Positions 26,290-35,736 of a stretch of DNA of 64,000 nt are shown here, piece after piece. The DNA comes from Pelatocladus maniniholoensis HA4357-MV3 (GTDB taxonomy: Bacteria > Cyanobacteriota > Cyanobacteriia > Cyanobacteriales > Nostocaceae). The stretch spans positions 62,001 to 126,000 of the forward strand of contig JAHHHW010000107.1 of NCBI GenBank assembly GCA_019359115.1. Direction: 5' to 3'. Position numbers and translations under genes: made by a program. Every line of letters starts with the position of its first letter. Position 1 is the stretch's first letter. Below the pieces are notes generated by a model. That model ran no database searches, was not told where the DNA came from, and was given only the letters and a program-made list of their open reading frames with translations.

Positions 26290-28044
26290 ATGTCAAATTT
26301 AAAATTTGCTCAAAAAATATCCAAAAGTATAGATAAGCTTATACAAGATGTCAAAAACCATACAACAAACGGATTCCCACAATCCAGACGCAGAAAATCC
26401 CAAAATTATATTAGGTGGTTTTGTAGTGGTATTGCGATCGCCACTTATTTGATACCAAGTCTTATTCCTCGTCCTGTGTTGAGTGCAGAACGCTTAACCT
26501 TATCCTACGGTTTGTTGGAGCGTTCTATCCCAGTTGAATCTTTAGAAAATTACGCCAGAACAGGTAAAATTGATGACGAATTAGCCGCGTATTTTCAGTA
26601 CGCACCCAAAGAACGACTACAGCAGCTCAAAGAACTATTGTTGACTCCTATTCCCTTGAATGCGGTACAAGTTTCGCAGTTTCTTTACACACCAATAGGC
26701 GAGAGATTGCTAGAAAATTTCGCAACAGTGATTGAGGGTGATAGTCGGGCGACTGGATTATATGGAATTCGTGCAGCATTAATTTTAGCTGCGGCTGAAC
26801 CGGAAGGCTTAACTTTATTGAATGTAGTACGGAAATTTCCCTCAAGTCAGATTTCCATTAATTTAGCCCGCGCTCTAGAGTTAACCAACCTAGCCCAAAA
26901 TTTTCTCAATCAGACTCAAAAAGCGATCGCACTGATTGAAAAAGAAGCTAGCCAAGAAGTAACAACTAATTCCGCAGAGAATACCAACACCACCATCAAC
27001 TTACTGCAACCAGGGCCTTATAAATGGCGAAAGCAACCTATTATCCTCAATGACGCTTCTCGCAGTCGTACATATCCGGCGGATATTTACTTACCACAAG
27101 TTTCTAGCCCCAGACCAGTGATTGTCATCTCCCACGGACTGGGTTCTGATCGAACCAGCTTTGTTTACTTAGCCGAATATCTAGTTTCCCGTGGATTTGT
27201 GGTTGCAGTTCCAGAACATCTTGGTAGCAACGCGGCGCAATTGCAAGCCTTATTATCAGGTAGATCGGCAGAAATTACCAGTCCCAGAGAATTTATTGAT
27301 CGACCTTTAGATGTAAAATTTCTTTTGGATCAACTCACTAAACTTTCCCAATCCAATCCCATTTTTCAAGGACGCTTAAATTTGGAACAAGTAGGCGTTA
27401 TTGGTCAATCTTTTGGAGGCTACACAGTTTTAGCATTAGCAGGCGCACCGATTAACTTTCCCCAAATCCAAAAAAGTTGTCCACCTTCACAAGATACCCT
27501 CAACGTCTCACTTTTACTTCAGTGCTTGACTGCGGAATTACCCTTAACTGGTCAGTATGATCTATCTGATCCACGCATTAAAGCAGCGATCGCCATTAAC
27601 CCAGTTGACAGTATTGTTCTTGGTAAAGACAGCCTCAGTCAAATCAAAATACCAGTGATGATTGTCAGTAGTAGTAAAGATACAGCAGCTCCACCTTTAC
27701 CTGAACAAATTCAACCTTTTACTTGGTTAACAACTGCCAACAAATATTTAGCATTGATCAGTAATGGTACACACTTTTCGACAATTGCAGAATCACCAAA
27801 CGGTGCTATTCCAGTACCCGAACAAGTGATCGGCCCAAATCCAGCCTTAGCACAACGCTATGTTAAATTTTTAAGCCTGTCTTTTTTTCAAACTTATGTT
27901 GCTAATCAACCAAATTACTTGCCTTACTTAAATGGAAATTACATTAACAGAATTAGTCAGCAACCATTACCACTATCATTAGTGCGATCGCTCGATTTGA
28001 ATACTGGTAATACTTCTCAAGTTCAGATCAGTAGTGATAAATAG
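26290..28044 (+). CDS. DUF1400 alpha/beta hydrolase (dienelactone hydrolase-like)
   Basis: A 584-residue protein. After an N-terminal membrane or signal segment (about 44-60) comes the DUF1400 domain starting LTLSYGLLERSIPVESLENYARTGK, then an alpha/beta hydrolase with oxyanion region VISHGLGSDRTSF, nucleophile elbow GQSFGGYT (Ser about 373) and a late His in NGTHFS. This combination is a cyanobacterial hallmark, usually annotated as a lipase or dienelactone hydrolase. It is probably exported. The substrate is unknown. Confidence 0.88.
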   Translation: MSNLKFAQKISKSIDKLIQDVKNHTTNGFPQSRRRKSQNYIRWFCSGIAIATYLIPSLIPRPVLSAERLTLSYGLLERSIPVESLENYARTGKIDDELAAYFQYAPKERLQQLKELLLTPIPLNAVQVSQFLYTPIGERLLENFATVIEGDSRATGLYGIRAALILAAAEPEGLTLLNVVRKFPSSQISINLARALELTNLAQNFLNQTQKAIALIEKEASQEVTTNSAENTNTTINLLQPGPYKWRKQPIILNDASRSRTYPADIYLPQVSSPRPVIVISHGLGSDRTSFVYLAEYLVSRGFVVAVPEHLGSNAAQLQALLSGRSAEITSPREFIDRPLDVKFLLDQLTKLSQSNPIFQGRLNLEQVGVIGQSFGGYTVLALAGAPINFPQIQKSCPPSQDTLNVSLLLQCLTAELPLTGQYDLSDPRIKAAIAINPVDSIVLGKDSLSQIKIPVMIVSSSKDTAAPPLPEQIQPFTWLTTANKYLALISNGTHFSTIAESPNGAIPVPEQVIGPNPALAQRYVKFLSLSFFQTYVANQPNYLPYLNGNYINRISQQPLPLSLVRSLDLNTGNTSQVQISSDK

Positions 28045-28185
28045 TACTAATTCTGAAGCTTGTAGACTATTATCAATATTTTGTAACCTTTAATACTTTT
28101 TATGTTAAGAATTTATGATAATTGTAGAGATGAATATAAAAAATCAAACAGTAAAAACGACTATTAGTAATCAGGTAAAAATTAA

Positions 28186-28310
28186 TAGCTTCTAGGGTTC
28201 CGATTTAACTATTTTGAAGTTAAATGACTGGTCCGAGAGAAGCACCCAGTTTAGAAAAAACTGGCCACACGGCGGGAAAAAAGCCCGGGAGATACATAGC
28301 AGAATGTTAA
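28186..28310 (+). promoter_or_regulatory. Guanidine-I (ykkC) riboswitch
   Basis: The conserved aptamer pieces appear in order: TCTAGGGTTCCG (28190-28201), GACTGGTCCGAGAGAA (about 28226-28241), ACACGGCGGGAAAAAAGC and CCCGGGAGA (about 28267-28292). These are the defining elements of the guanidine-I class. It lies 60-190 bases before gdmH, so free guanidine should switch on the hydrolase operon. Confidence 0.93.
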
Positions 28311-28340
28311 CTGTTATGGTTTACCTGGGCTATAGTTTTG
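28282..28340 (+). terminator. Riboswitch expression platform, alternative terminator
   Basis: AGCCCGGG (28282-28289), the 3' part of the aptamer core, can instead pair with CCTGGGCT (28324-28331, one G-U). Nested inside, CATAGCAG pairs with CTGTTATG. A T-rich ATAGTTTTGTC follows. Guanidine binding would hold AGCCCGGG in the aptamer and prevent the stop hairpin. This is a structural inference from complementarity. Confidence 0.65.
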
Positions 28341-28373
28341 TCTTGCAAATCTTAGAATTTCATTTCGCAAAAC

Positions 28374-29567
28374 ATGAGTGAACAATCTTTTAGTGATCCT
28401 AATTCTCATTTCCAGCCAAATTCTACGCAAGCAGAACGTGCTATGGAAAAAGAAGCCAATTTACCGCTAACTGGTTGGCAGCAGGAAGTTTCTAGAGGAT
28501 TAGAATTTGGATTAGAAGCAGCAGATAGTATACGCGATCGCTCGATTCCAACCTTTTCTCGTGGTGAACTTCCTCACTTTGCTGGGATTAATACTTTCTT
28601 AAAAGCACCCTATTTGGAAGATGTGCGGAAAGTAGGTGAATATGACGTGGCGATCGTCGGCGTACCGCACGATTCTGGAACTACCTATCGACCTGGAACG
28701 CGTTTTGGCCCTCAAGGAATTCGCCGAATCTCTGCATTATACACTCCTTATAACTTTGAATTGGGTGTAGACTTGCGCGAGCAAATTACTTTATGTGATG
28801 TAGGTGACATTTTCACGATTCCAGCTAATAATGAAAAGTCCTTTGATCAGATTTCTAAAGGCATTGCACATATCTTTAATTCTGGTGCATTCCCTATAAT
28901 TTTGGGAGGAGATCATTCAATAGGCTTTCCCACAGTTCGTGGTGTTTGTCGTCATTTAGATGATAAAAAAGTCGGAATTATTCACTTTGATCGCCATGTG
29001 GATACCCAGGAAACAGACCTAGATGAACGTATGCATACTTGTCCCTGGTTTCATGCTACAAATATCAAAAATGCTCCAGCCAAAAATCTGGTGCAATTGG
29101 GAATTGGTGGTTGGCAAGTACCGCGTCAAGGTGTAAAAGTTTGTCGAGAAAGAGCCACCAATATCTTAACAGTAACAGACATTACTGAAATGGGGTTAGA
29201 TGCAGCCGTCAACTTTGCGCTAGAAAGAGCATTAGACGGTACAGATTGCGTTTATATCAGTTTCGATATTGACTGTATTGATGCAGGGTTTGTGCCTGGA
29301 ACTGGTTGGCCCGAACCCGGTGGATTATTACCCCGTGAGGCGCTATATTTGCTGGGTAAAATTGTCCAAAACGTACCTGTTTGTGGACTAGAAGTTGTGG
29401 AAGTTTCACCGCCTTATGATATCAGCGATATGACATCATTAATGGCAGCACGAGTCATTTGTGATACGATGGCACATTTAGTTATATCAGGTCAATTACC
29501 ACGCAAAGAAAAACCTGCATATATTCACCCCGCAACCCAATCAGATTCAGTGGAGGAATGGAGATAA
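28374..29567 (+). CDS. gdmH: Guanidine hydrolase GdmH (agmatinase/arginase family)
   Basis: A 397-residue ureohydrolase. Metal ligands are in GGDHSIG (about 178), HFDRHVDTQ (about 204) and SFDIDCIDAGFVPGTGWPEPGG (about 297). The long N-terminal extension, the Arg in DRHVD and the next-door HypA/HypB-type genes match the nickel-dependent guanidine hydrolase described in Synechocystis (Sll1077), which splits guanidine into urea and ammonium. The guanidine-I riboswitch upstream gives independent support. It was formerly annotated as agmatinase. Confidence 0.93.
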   Translation: MSEQSFSDPNSHFQPNSTQAERAMEKEANLPLTGWQQEVSRGLEFGLEAADSIRDRSIPTFSRGELPHFAGINTFLKAPYLEDVRKVGEYDVAIVGVPHDSGTTYRPGTRFGPQGIRRISALYTPYNFELGVDLREQITLCDVGDIFTIPANNEKSFDQISKGIAHIFNSGAFPIILGGDHSIGFPTVRGVCRHLDDKKVGIIHFDRHVDTQETDLDERMHTCPWFHATNIKNAPAKNLVQLGIGGWQVPRQGVKVCRERATNILTVTDITEMGLDAAVNFALERALDGTDCVYISFDIDCIDAGFVPGTGWPEPGGLLPREALYLLGKIVQNVPVCGLEVVEVSPPYDISDMTSLMAARVICDTMAHLVISGQLPRKEKPAYIHPATQSDSVEEWR

Positions 29568-29570
29568 ACT

Positions 29571-29933
29571 TTGCACGAAACTGATATGACAAAAGCACTA
29601 ATTTTAACAGTGAAAGATTGGTGGGAATCCCAACCTGAACGCCTAGAAATTTCTCAAATTCACTTAATTGTTGGTAAATTCACTTGCGTTGAACCTGCAA
29701 GTTTACAATTTGCTTTTGAAGTACAAACGCGCAATACCTTTTTAGAAAACGTCAAACTGATAATTAAAGAAACACCACTAATTGCCTTTTGTCATCATTG
29801 TCAACAAGAATATTCACCCAAAATTGGTTTACAGTACGCTTGTCCTGAATGTAATTCCTCAATGGAGGATATTCGCTCAGGTAGAGAATTGAAAATTGAT
29901 AGGATTGAGTACGCTTATGCATCAAACTTTTGA
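29571..29933 (+). CDS. ghaA: GhaA, HypA-like nickel chaperone for guanidine hydrolase
   Basis: A 120-residue HypA homologue. The TTG at 29571 is the best start because it yields N-terminal MHETDM, whose His2 and Glu3 are the nickel ligands of HypA; the later ATG would remove them. GGAGA lies 7 bases upstream. A zinc site is formed by CHHC (about 74) and CPEC (about 94). The gene begins 3 bases after gdmH ends and overlaps ghaB. Its job is to deliver Ni2+ to GdmH rather than to hydrogenase, judging from the operon. Confidence 0.9.
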   Translation: MHETDMTKALILTVKDWWESQPERLEISQIHLIVGKFTCVEPASLQFAFEVQTRNTFLENVKLIIKETPLIAFCHHCQQEYSPKIGLQYACPECNSSMEDIRSGRELKIDRIEYAYASNF

Positions 29934-30591
29934 CGCAGCATTAGGAATTAACTTACTCCATGCTAATCAACAAGGCGCTGATCACAACCGAGCGCATTTT
30001 GACGAATGGGGAATTACTTGTTTCAATATCATGAGTAGTCCTGGCGCTGGTAAAACTGCATTACTAGAATGTACCCTTGCTGCTTTAACTAATGAATTCA
30101 AAATCGCTGTCATTGAAGGCGATATGACAACCGATTTAGATGCAGAAAAATTGCGAAAATATGGTGTTCCTGTAATTGCAATTAATACAGGTCGTTCCTG
30201 TCATTTAGATGCCAAAATGGTAGCAGGTGGAATTCATCGATTGGAACATGAATATAATCCTTCAAACATTGATTTAGTGCTGGTGGAAAATGTTGGTAAT
30301 CTAGTTTGTCCTGCGGAGTTTGAAGTCGGAGAACACGCCAAAGTTGCTTTGTTAAGTATTACTGAAGGTGAAGATAAACCACTGAAGTATCCAATTATGT
30401 TTCAAGAAGCCGATTGTTTGCTGATTACAAAAATAGATTTGGCTCCTTATCTAGATATTGATATTAGCCGCATTGAGGCAAATGTCCGTCAAATGAATCG
30501 CGATGTTGAGATTATTCCTGTTTCTACTAAAGCAAGTGAGGGATTAGAAGTTTGGTTTAATTGGGTGCGTAGACAGGTAACAGCTTGTTGA
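29917..30591 (+). CDS. ghaB: GhaB, HypB-like GTPase for nickel insertion
   Basis: About 224 residues, starting [18 protein letters not shown] at 29917 inside the end of ghaA (17-base overlap). P-loop SSPGAGKT (about 41), [13 protein letters not shown], metal-binding [17 protein letters not shown] and base-recognition TKIDLAP are all HypB motifs. The His-rich N-terminus of storage-type HypB is absent. GTP hydrolysis should drive nickel transfer to the hydrolase. Confidence 0.92.
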   Translation: MHQTFDAALGINLLHANQQGADHNRAHFDEWGITCFNIMSSPGAGKTALLECTLAALTNEFKIAVIEGDMTTDLDAEKLRKYGVPVIAINTGRSCHLDAKMVAGGIHRLEHEYNPSNIDLVLVENVGNLVCPAEFEVGEHAKVALLSITEGEDKPLKYPIMFQEADCLLITKIDLAPYLDIDISRIEANVRQMNRDVEIIPVSTKASEGLEVWFNWVRRQVTAC

Positions 30592-30698
30592 CCAATATAT
30601 GCTTTTTCTGATGAATTTGCCCTTTTAAAGCGAGAAAACGAATTATACAAAGTTCTGAGTATATTAAAAAATATAGGTCAAATTTTAATTGAAAAATT

Positions 30699-31865
30699 AT
30701 GTCTCATCGTCCTATTTATCTCGATAACCACGCCACCACACCTGTAGATGAACGGGTACTAGCAGCAATGCTACCCTACTTTACCGAACACTTTGGCAAC
30801 CCTTCCAGTATTAATCATATTTATGGTTGGGAAACCGAAGCAGCTGTCAAAAAATCACGAGAAATATTAGCACAAGCCATCAACGCTACACCAGAAGAAA
30901 TTGTTTTTACTAGTGGTGCAACAGAAGCCAATAATTTAGCGATTAAAGGAGTTGCAGAAGCTTATTTTCAAAAAGGACAGCATATTATTACTGTTGCGAC
31001 TGAACATAATGCTGTGCTTGATCCTTGTAAATATCTGCAAACTCTCGGTTTTGAAATTACAATTCTCCCTGTTCAAACAGACGGACTTATAGATTTAACT
31101 CAATTAGAAAAAGCGTTTCGTCCTGACACAATTTTAGTTTCGGTGATAGCTGCAAATAACGAAATTGGGGTATTGCAACCATTGGCGGAAATTGGTGCGA
31201 TGTGTCGAGAACGCGGTGTAATTTTTCATAGTGATGCTGCTCAAGCTATTGGTAAGATTCCTTTAGATGTACAGGCAATGCAAATTGACCTGATGTCATT
31301 CACAGCACATAAAGTTTATGGACCCAAGGGAATCGGTGCATTGTATGTCCGGCGTCGCAATCCCAGGGTGCAATTAGCTGCACAACAACACGGCGGTGGA
31401 CATGAACGAGGAATGCGTTCTGGCACTTTGTATACACCGCAAATTATCGGTTTTGGTAAGGCGGTAGAAATAGCTTTGCAAGCACAAGCTACAGAAAATC
31501 AATATCTCACCCAACTCCGACAAAGATTATGGGAGCAACTTTCCCAGTTAGAGGGAATTCACCTCAACGGCCATCCTACTCAGCGATTAGCAGGAAATTT
31601 GAATATTAGTATTGAGGGGGTGGATGGAGCTGCATTACTGTTGGGATTGCAATCAGTTATGGCAGTTTCTTCTGGTTCGGCTTGTTCTTCAGCAACCACT
31701 GCACCTTCCCACGTCCTCACAGCCTTGGGACATACAGAACAGTTGGCTTATGCATCATTAAGATTCGGTATTGGTAGGTTTAATACAGCAGAGGAGATAG
31801 ATCAAGTAGCACAACACACTATTTCTACGGTTCAAAGTTTAAGAAAGCAGAAGATATTACTGTAA
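30699..31865 (+). CDS. Cysteine desulfurase (NifS/IscS class)
   Basis: A 388-residue PLP enzyme. IYLDNHATTPVDERVLAAMLP is the standard start, TSGATEANNLAIKG binds PLP, SFTAHKVYGPKGIGALY carries the Schiff-base Lys (about 204), and SSGSACSSATTAPSHVL has the catalytic Cys (about 328) in the long class I loop. It releases sulfur from cysteine for Fe-S clusters or thiolated tRNA. The nif cluster is not nearby, so a general IscS-like role is as likely as nitrogenase. It follows ghaB by 107 bases and may be separately expressed. Confidence 0.93.
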   Translation: MSHRPIYLDNHATTPVDERVLAAMLPYFTEHFGNPSSINHIYGWETEAAVKKSREILAQAINATPEEIVFTSGATEANNLAIKGVAEAYFQKGQHIITVATEHNAVLDPCKYLQTLGFEITILPVQTDGLIDLTQLEKAFRPDTILVSVIAANNEIGVLQPLAEIGAMCRERGVIFHSDAAQAIGKIPLDVQAMQIDLMSFTAHKVYGPKGIGALYVRRRNPRVQLAAQQHGGGHERGMRSGTLYTPQIIGFGKAVEIALQAQATENQYLTQLRQRLWEQLSQLEGIHLNGHPTQRLAGNLNISIEGVDGAALLLGLQSVMAVSSGSACSSATTAPSHVLTALGHTEQLAYASLRFGIGRFNTAEEIDQVAQHTISTVQSLRKQKILL

Positions 31866-31879
31866 AAAAAACTACGTTA

Positions 31880-32020
31880 ATGTATCGGCTTACATTGCGA
31901 ATGTATCGGCTTACATTGCGAATGTATCAGCTTACATTGTTAATGTATCGACTCACATTGCGAATGTATCGGCTTACATTGTTAATGTATCGACTTACAT
32001 TGCGAATGCACCAACTTATA
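31880..32020. repeat. 21-bp tandem array, 6 full units plus a decayed seventh
   Basis: Six units of exactly 21 bp from 31880 to 32005, core ATGTATCGGCTTACATTG, ending in CGA or TTA, with a decayed unit behind. It lies 15 bases after the cysteine desulfurase stop. Forward codons stay open (MYRLTLR repeated), but ribosome site and coding character are lacking. Confidence 0.93.
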
Positions 32021-32181
32021 CCATCTTGGATCTTGGATTACGTGCAAGATATCACTTCTACTGTTAATAATTCCCCTTTCCCCGTTCCTCGTTCCCTTAC
32101 TCACATATATAACTTAATGCAGATACACTCATAAGTGATGAGCGTTTCAATGAAGCAGAAGACTTTAGAAAAACATAGCTC

Positions 32182-32919
32182 ATGTCGCAAGAACGAAAAA
32201 TAGAGGAGAATTTACTCTCTCAAGCAGCAGAGAACACCCTGTCTAAGCAGTTGGATGAAGCACAAAAGATAGATGTAGATGTGCAAACAGATTTGCTAAA
32301 AATAGTTCAAGGACAAGCAGACACTGTTTCTTTTGCAGGAGAAGGTATAGAAATTCAAGAAGTTCGTATACAAGAAATAGAGGTACAAACAGATCAAATT
32401 TCTATTAATCCTCTCAGTGCTATTTTTGGTCAAATTAAACTTGATCAACCCGTAAATACTAAAGCTCGTATAGTTCTAAAAGAGGCAGATATTAACCACG
32501 CTTTGACCTCAGATTTTGTTCGTAGCAAAATCAAATATTTAAATTTGAGTGTGGATGGTGAAACTGTAAGTTTACAACCAGATAAAATCCAGCTTTCTTT
32601 ACCTGATGATAATATAATTCAAATAGATGGATTTGTGCAGATCAACGAACCAGCTAATACTACCAAAGTAGGCTTTACGGGAGTGTTTAGCCCACGTACT
32701 CTAGATAAACCCATCTTCATGAAAAATTTCAACTGTTTTCAAGGAGAGGGCATTTCTCTAAATATTGTTGTGGCATTCTTGAACAAGATCAAAGAATTAG
32801 TCAACTCGCCATATCTAGAATTTGATAATGTGTGGTTTCGGATTATTAATATGGAAGTACAAAAAGGCAGCATAATCTTTTTGGTCGAAGCGAGAATGAA
32901 GCAAATACCCACACTGTAG
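32182..32919 (+). CDS. DUF2993 (LmeA-like) domain protein
   Basis: A 245-residue protein with no signal peptide. The alternating beta pattern with VDVQTDLLKIVQGQADTVSFAGEG and EVQTDQISINPLSAIFGQIKLD is typical of DUF2993, a lipid-binding tubular fold related to mycobacterial LmeA. The function in cyanobacteria is unknown; membrane lipid handling is the usual guess. It is a single gene between a tandem array and a palindromic repeat element. Confidence 0.8.
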   Translation: MSQERKIEENLLSQAAENTLSKQLDEAQKIDVDVQTDLLKIVQGQADTVSFAGEGIEIQEVRIQEIEVQTDQISINPLSAIFGQIKLDQPVNTKARIVLKEADINHALTSDFVRSKIKYLNLSVDGETVSLQPDKIQLSLPDDNIIQIDGFVQINEPANTTKVGFTGVFSPRTLDKPIFMKNFNCFQGEGISLNIVVAFLNKIKELVNSPYLEFDNVWFRIINMEVQKGSIIFLVEARMKQIPTL

Positions 32920-33181
32920 GATTATTTAAAATTAATTTTAAATGTGGAGAAACCCCTACTATCTACTAAAAAAATAGCAGGGGGATTTAAAAGACCATCA
33001 GTGCGTTTACTTATTCTTAATTGTTTAGAACACAGAGCGTCTCTACCTTTTGGTAGGAATAATTTTGATCTTGTTTCCTGATTTACTTCGCTTGACATTA
33101 AGAGGTTATTTGGAATGTTAGAACAAATGCACAGGAATGCAAATTGGGGGGGAGCATCCCAATTTTTTCAAAATACCATAA

Positions 33182-33297
33182 AGCAAAGGGTTTAAACCCT
33201 TTGCTAATAGCGCAAGTCGTCTTCAGACGACTTCATAAAATCAAACAGTCTGCTTCAGCAGAGTTTCACTATGAGACTGCGATTGAAATCGCAGGCG
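33182..33297 (+). repeat. Composite palindromic repeat element, copy 1
   Basis: A chain of four hairpins: AAAGGGTTTAAACCCTTT (with outer GC pairs), AAGTCGTCTTCAGACGACTT, CTGCTTCAGCAG and CTGCGATTGAAATCGCAG. The same order in the opposite strand is found at 37090-37194, with ATAAAATCAA conserved between modules. The element runs into the presumed 5' end of the DUF4336 gene. Confidence 0.75.
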
Positions 33298-33333
33298 TTT
33301 TTTGAACATTTGGGATGCTCCCAATTGAGGTTT

Positions 33334-34533
33334 ATGGCGCAGAAACGACACATGCATTTGAAAGATTGGTTATGGCCATTTTGGCCTGCTTTACCACTTT
33401 ATCCTTATGGCAGACGACAGACATACTGCCATGAAGTTGTTGAGGACACAATCTGGACATTTGATCAACTGCATGGCATTCTCTACACTATCGTCCCCAT
33501 TCGGATGACCGTTGTCAGCTTAGAAACGGATGGTTTGTTGGTATATGCACCTGTTGCTCCTACCAAAGAGTGTGTCGGCATGATGAATGAGTTGGTGGCA
33601 AGTTATGGTGATGTTAAGTATATAATTCTGCCCACCAGTTCTGGTTTAGAACACAAAATCTTCGTTGGCCCTTTTGCTAGATGCTTTCCCCAAGCGCAAG
33701 TTTTTGTTGCTCCCCATCAGTGGAGTTTTCCTATCAACTTACCATTAAGTTGGCTTGGCTTTCCCTCAAGACGTACTCACATTCTCCCAGAAAATCCTAG
33801 CCTTGCTCCAATGAGTAGTGAATTCGACTATGCAATCTTGGATATTGACTTGGGACGAGGATCTTTTGCAGAAGTTGCTTTTTTGCACAAGCGATCGCAC
33901 ACTCTATTGGTAACTGATTCTGTAGTGTCTATACCACAAGAAGCACCTGCAATTTTTCAATTAGACCCCTATCCCTTGTTATTTCACGCCAGAGACGACG
34001 CCTTAGAAGCGATCGAGGACAACGAAACCAACCGTCGCAAGGGATGGGAACGTATTTCATTGTTTGCGATTTATTTCCGTCCCAGTACGTTGGAGACAAT
34101 TGGATTAGGTCAAGCATTTCGCGATGCACTCAAAGCACCAAATCGTTCCAGAAAAGTATATTTTGGTGTATTTCCATTTCGATGGCAAGAAAATTGGCAG
34201 CGATCGTTTGAAGCTTTACGAAATCAAGGGCGTCCATTTGTTGCACCAATTTTACAAACCCTGATTTTTCCTCAAGACCCCACACAAGTACTCAATTGGG
34301 CTGATCAGGTTGCTAATTGGGATTTTCAGCAAATTATTGCTTGTCACTTTGACTCACCAATTCAGGCTACTCCAGATCAATTTCGACAAGCATTTGCTTT
34401 TCTTGAGCAGAAATCTTCTGTAAGCGAAAATGATTCTTTGTTAGCAGAAGATACTAAATTTATTAGGGAACTTGAAGCAAATTTGATCAGATGGGGTGTA
34501 GCTACACCACCCAAGGAAGGGAATTATCAATAA
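33334..34533 (+). CDS. DUF4336 domain protein (metallo-beta-lactamase-like)
   Basis: About 400 residues. LKDWLWPFWPALPLYPYGRRQTYC and VVSLETDGLLVYAPVAPT are characteristic of DUF4336, a distant metallo-hydrolase fold family abundant in cyanobacteria and plants. The frame is open from 33271, but those first codons come from the palindromic repeat, so the start is placed at MAQKRH (33334); MHLKDW at 33352 is an alternative. No named substrate exists. The stop is followed in the same frame by a gene remnant. Confidence 0.8.
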   Translation: MAQKRHMHLKDWLWPFWPALPLYPYGRRQTYCHEVVEDTIWTFDQLHGILYTIVPIRMTVVSLETDGLLVYAPVAPTKECVGMMNELVASYGDVKYIILPTSSGLEHKIFVGPFARCFPQAQVFVAPHQWSFPINLPLSWLGFPSRRTHILPENPSLAPMSSEFDYAILDIDLGRGSFAEVAFLHKRSHTLLVTDSVVSIPQEAPAIFQLDPYPLLFHARDDALEAIEDNETNRRKGWERISLFAIYFRPSTLETIGLGQAFRDALKAPNRSRKVYFGVFPFRWQENWQRSFEALRNQGRPFVAPILQTLIFPQDPTQVLNWADQVANWDFQQIIACHFDSPIQATPDQFRQAFAFLEQKSSVSENDSLLAEDTKFIRELEANLIRWGVATPPKEGNYQ

Positions 34534-34731
34534 AAAATTAAAAATTACACGTTAACGGCAGAGTACAAATTAAGGTTGTGGAATCGAAAGCGTAACCCTA
34601 CATACAAACAAGAAGGGCTGGAATATTTGCGAAAAGCCCAAGAACTTTACCGCCCACGTGTTCCAATTTTGGCTCAACAACTGTCTAAGCTTGAACAGAA
34701 AATCAATTCGGGCGCTCCTGCATATAATTGA
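34534..34731 (+). pseudogene. Unidentified gene remnant
   Basis: Directly after the DUF4336 stop, the same frame stays open and reads YKLRLWNRKRNPT then GLEYLRKAQELYRPRVPILA and on to a TGA at 34729-34731. The helical, charged peptide looks like a natural protein C-terminus but has no start codon or ribosome site. It may be the tail of a lost gene; its family is not recognised. Confidence 0.4.
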
Positions 34732-34759
34732 TATTTTCCTCTTTACTGCTCTTGATTAC

Positions 34760-35419
34760 TTATTGTTTGCTAAAGTAGAGTTTTCGCACCCTGTCATTAC
34801 AACGATATAGACCGACAACTCGACCTTCTTGATCTCGCACAAATTCAAACTTATCTGCATATGTGTCTGCATATATAGGATATATAAGAAAAAGGTTTTG
34901 CCCAGCAACCCTGAGATGGGAGGGTAAATAACCTTTGCTCTTAAAATACAATCTATTGCTTGCTAAATTTATTTGAAATTCAGACTCTAATTCAGCAGAA
35001 TAATAAGTACCAAGATAATCTGTTAATAGCTCTTTTGGAGAATCTAACATTTTTTCAAGAGTAGAGATTTTAATACCATTGCCGATATCTACTTTGACTA
35101 TTATTTGAGTCAAACCTTCAGAAAACTCAATGTCATAATCAATCTCATTATCAACAGATTGAAAATGGTTGGTGTCAATCGGAACAATTTGAAAACGCAT
35201 CCATGCTAATTTAGCCATTAATTTTTCATCTTTCATTTCTAATTCCCATATGCTTCCACTTGTGGAGTTATAATAAACTCCGGTTTTGTTCTGTAGTTCC
35301 ACTACGGGTAAATTAATAGAGCTAATAGAACGCGAAATAGGTTTAACAATCTCTTGAATATAATCATTTTCTAAATAGATATCAGCAATTTGAAAAGCTA
35401 GTTTAGGTTTAGCGAATTC
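34760..35419 (-). pseudogene. C-terminal remnant of a beta-lactamase-family serine hydrolase
   Basis: The open frame can be followed from 35419 (EFAKPKLAFQIADIYLEND) through a GTG at 35302 to the stop at 34760. The FAKPKLAFQIADIYL stretch and the later LTDYLGTYYSAELESEFQI and FEFVRDQEGRVVGL segments fit the end of class C-like serine hydrolases with a DUF3471-type tail. The catalytic SxxK and YxN parts are absent, and a TGA closes the frame upstream. It is therefore 5'-truncated. A separate protein starting at the GTG is possible but less likely. Confidence 0.65.
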
Positions 35420-35481
35420 TCAACGTGGACATATAACCTTCTGCCCACCTACGGAAGCCGCTCTGCGTCTACGATCCTCTC

Positions 35482-35664
35482 TCTACCTTTCTTTGTAAAT
35501 TTTATAGTTGGCTACAGGTTTTGGCTCGTGAAGGTTGCAGCATTCTACGTTTGATGGCTTTTGTGTACACATTGCAGCTTTTCATTGCATCTCACACATT
35601 ACGCTTATTCCTCCGTCGCCGTTTTGGTATTGATGTTCTCACTTTTCAGTCCCAACCTATTTAA
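35482..35664 (+). pseudogene. Unidentified C-terminal gene fragment, possibly of a transposase
   Basis: A plus-strand frame reads FYSWLQVLAREGCSILRLMA then SHTLRLFLRRRFGIDVLTF and ends at TAA 35662-35664. It has coding character but no start. The arginine-rich end resembles transposase tails, though the family could not be fixed. It lies exactly where the neighbouring hydrolase remnant is broken, so it may mark the event that truncated it. Confidence 0.35.
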
Positions 35665-35736
35665 TTCACATTAGGCGTAAATTAAAAATTGGTAAGAGGG
35701 ACAAGGCGGACATGGAAAGGGAGAAAACTAGGAATT

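Noticed and set aside
8424-32020. CRISPR arrays
   Set aside because: The arrays are head-to-tail units without unique spacers, and no cas gene is present.
31880-32134. An 84-residue frame after the cysteine desulfurase
   Set aside because: It is the third 21-bp array plus spacer; no ribosome site and no conserved domain.
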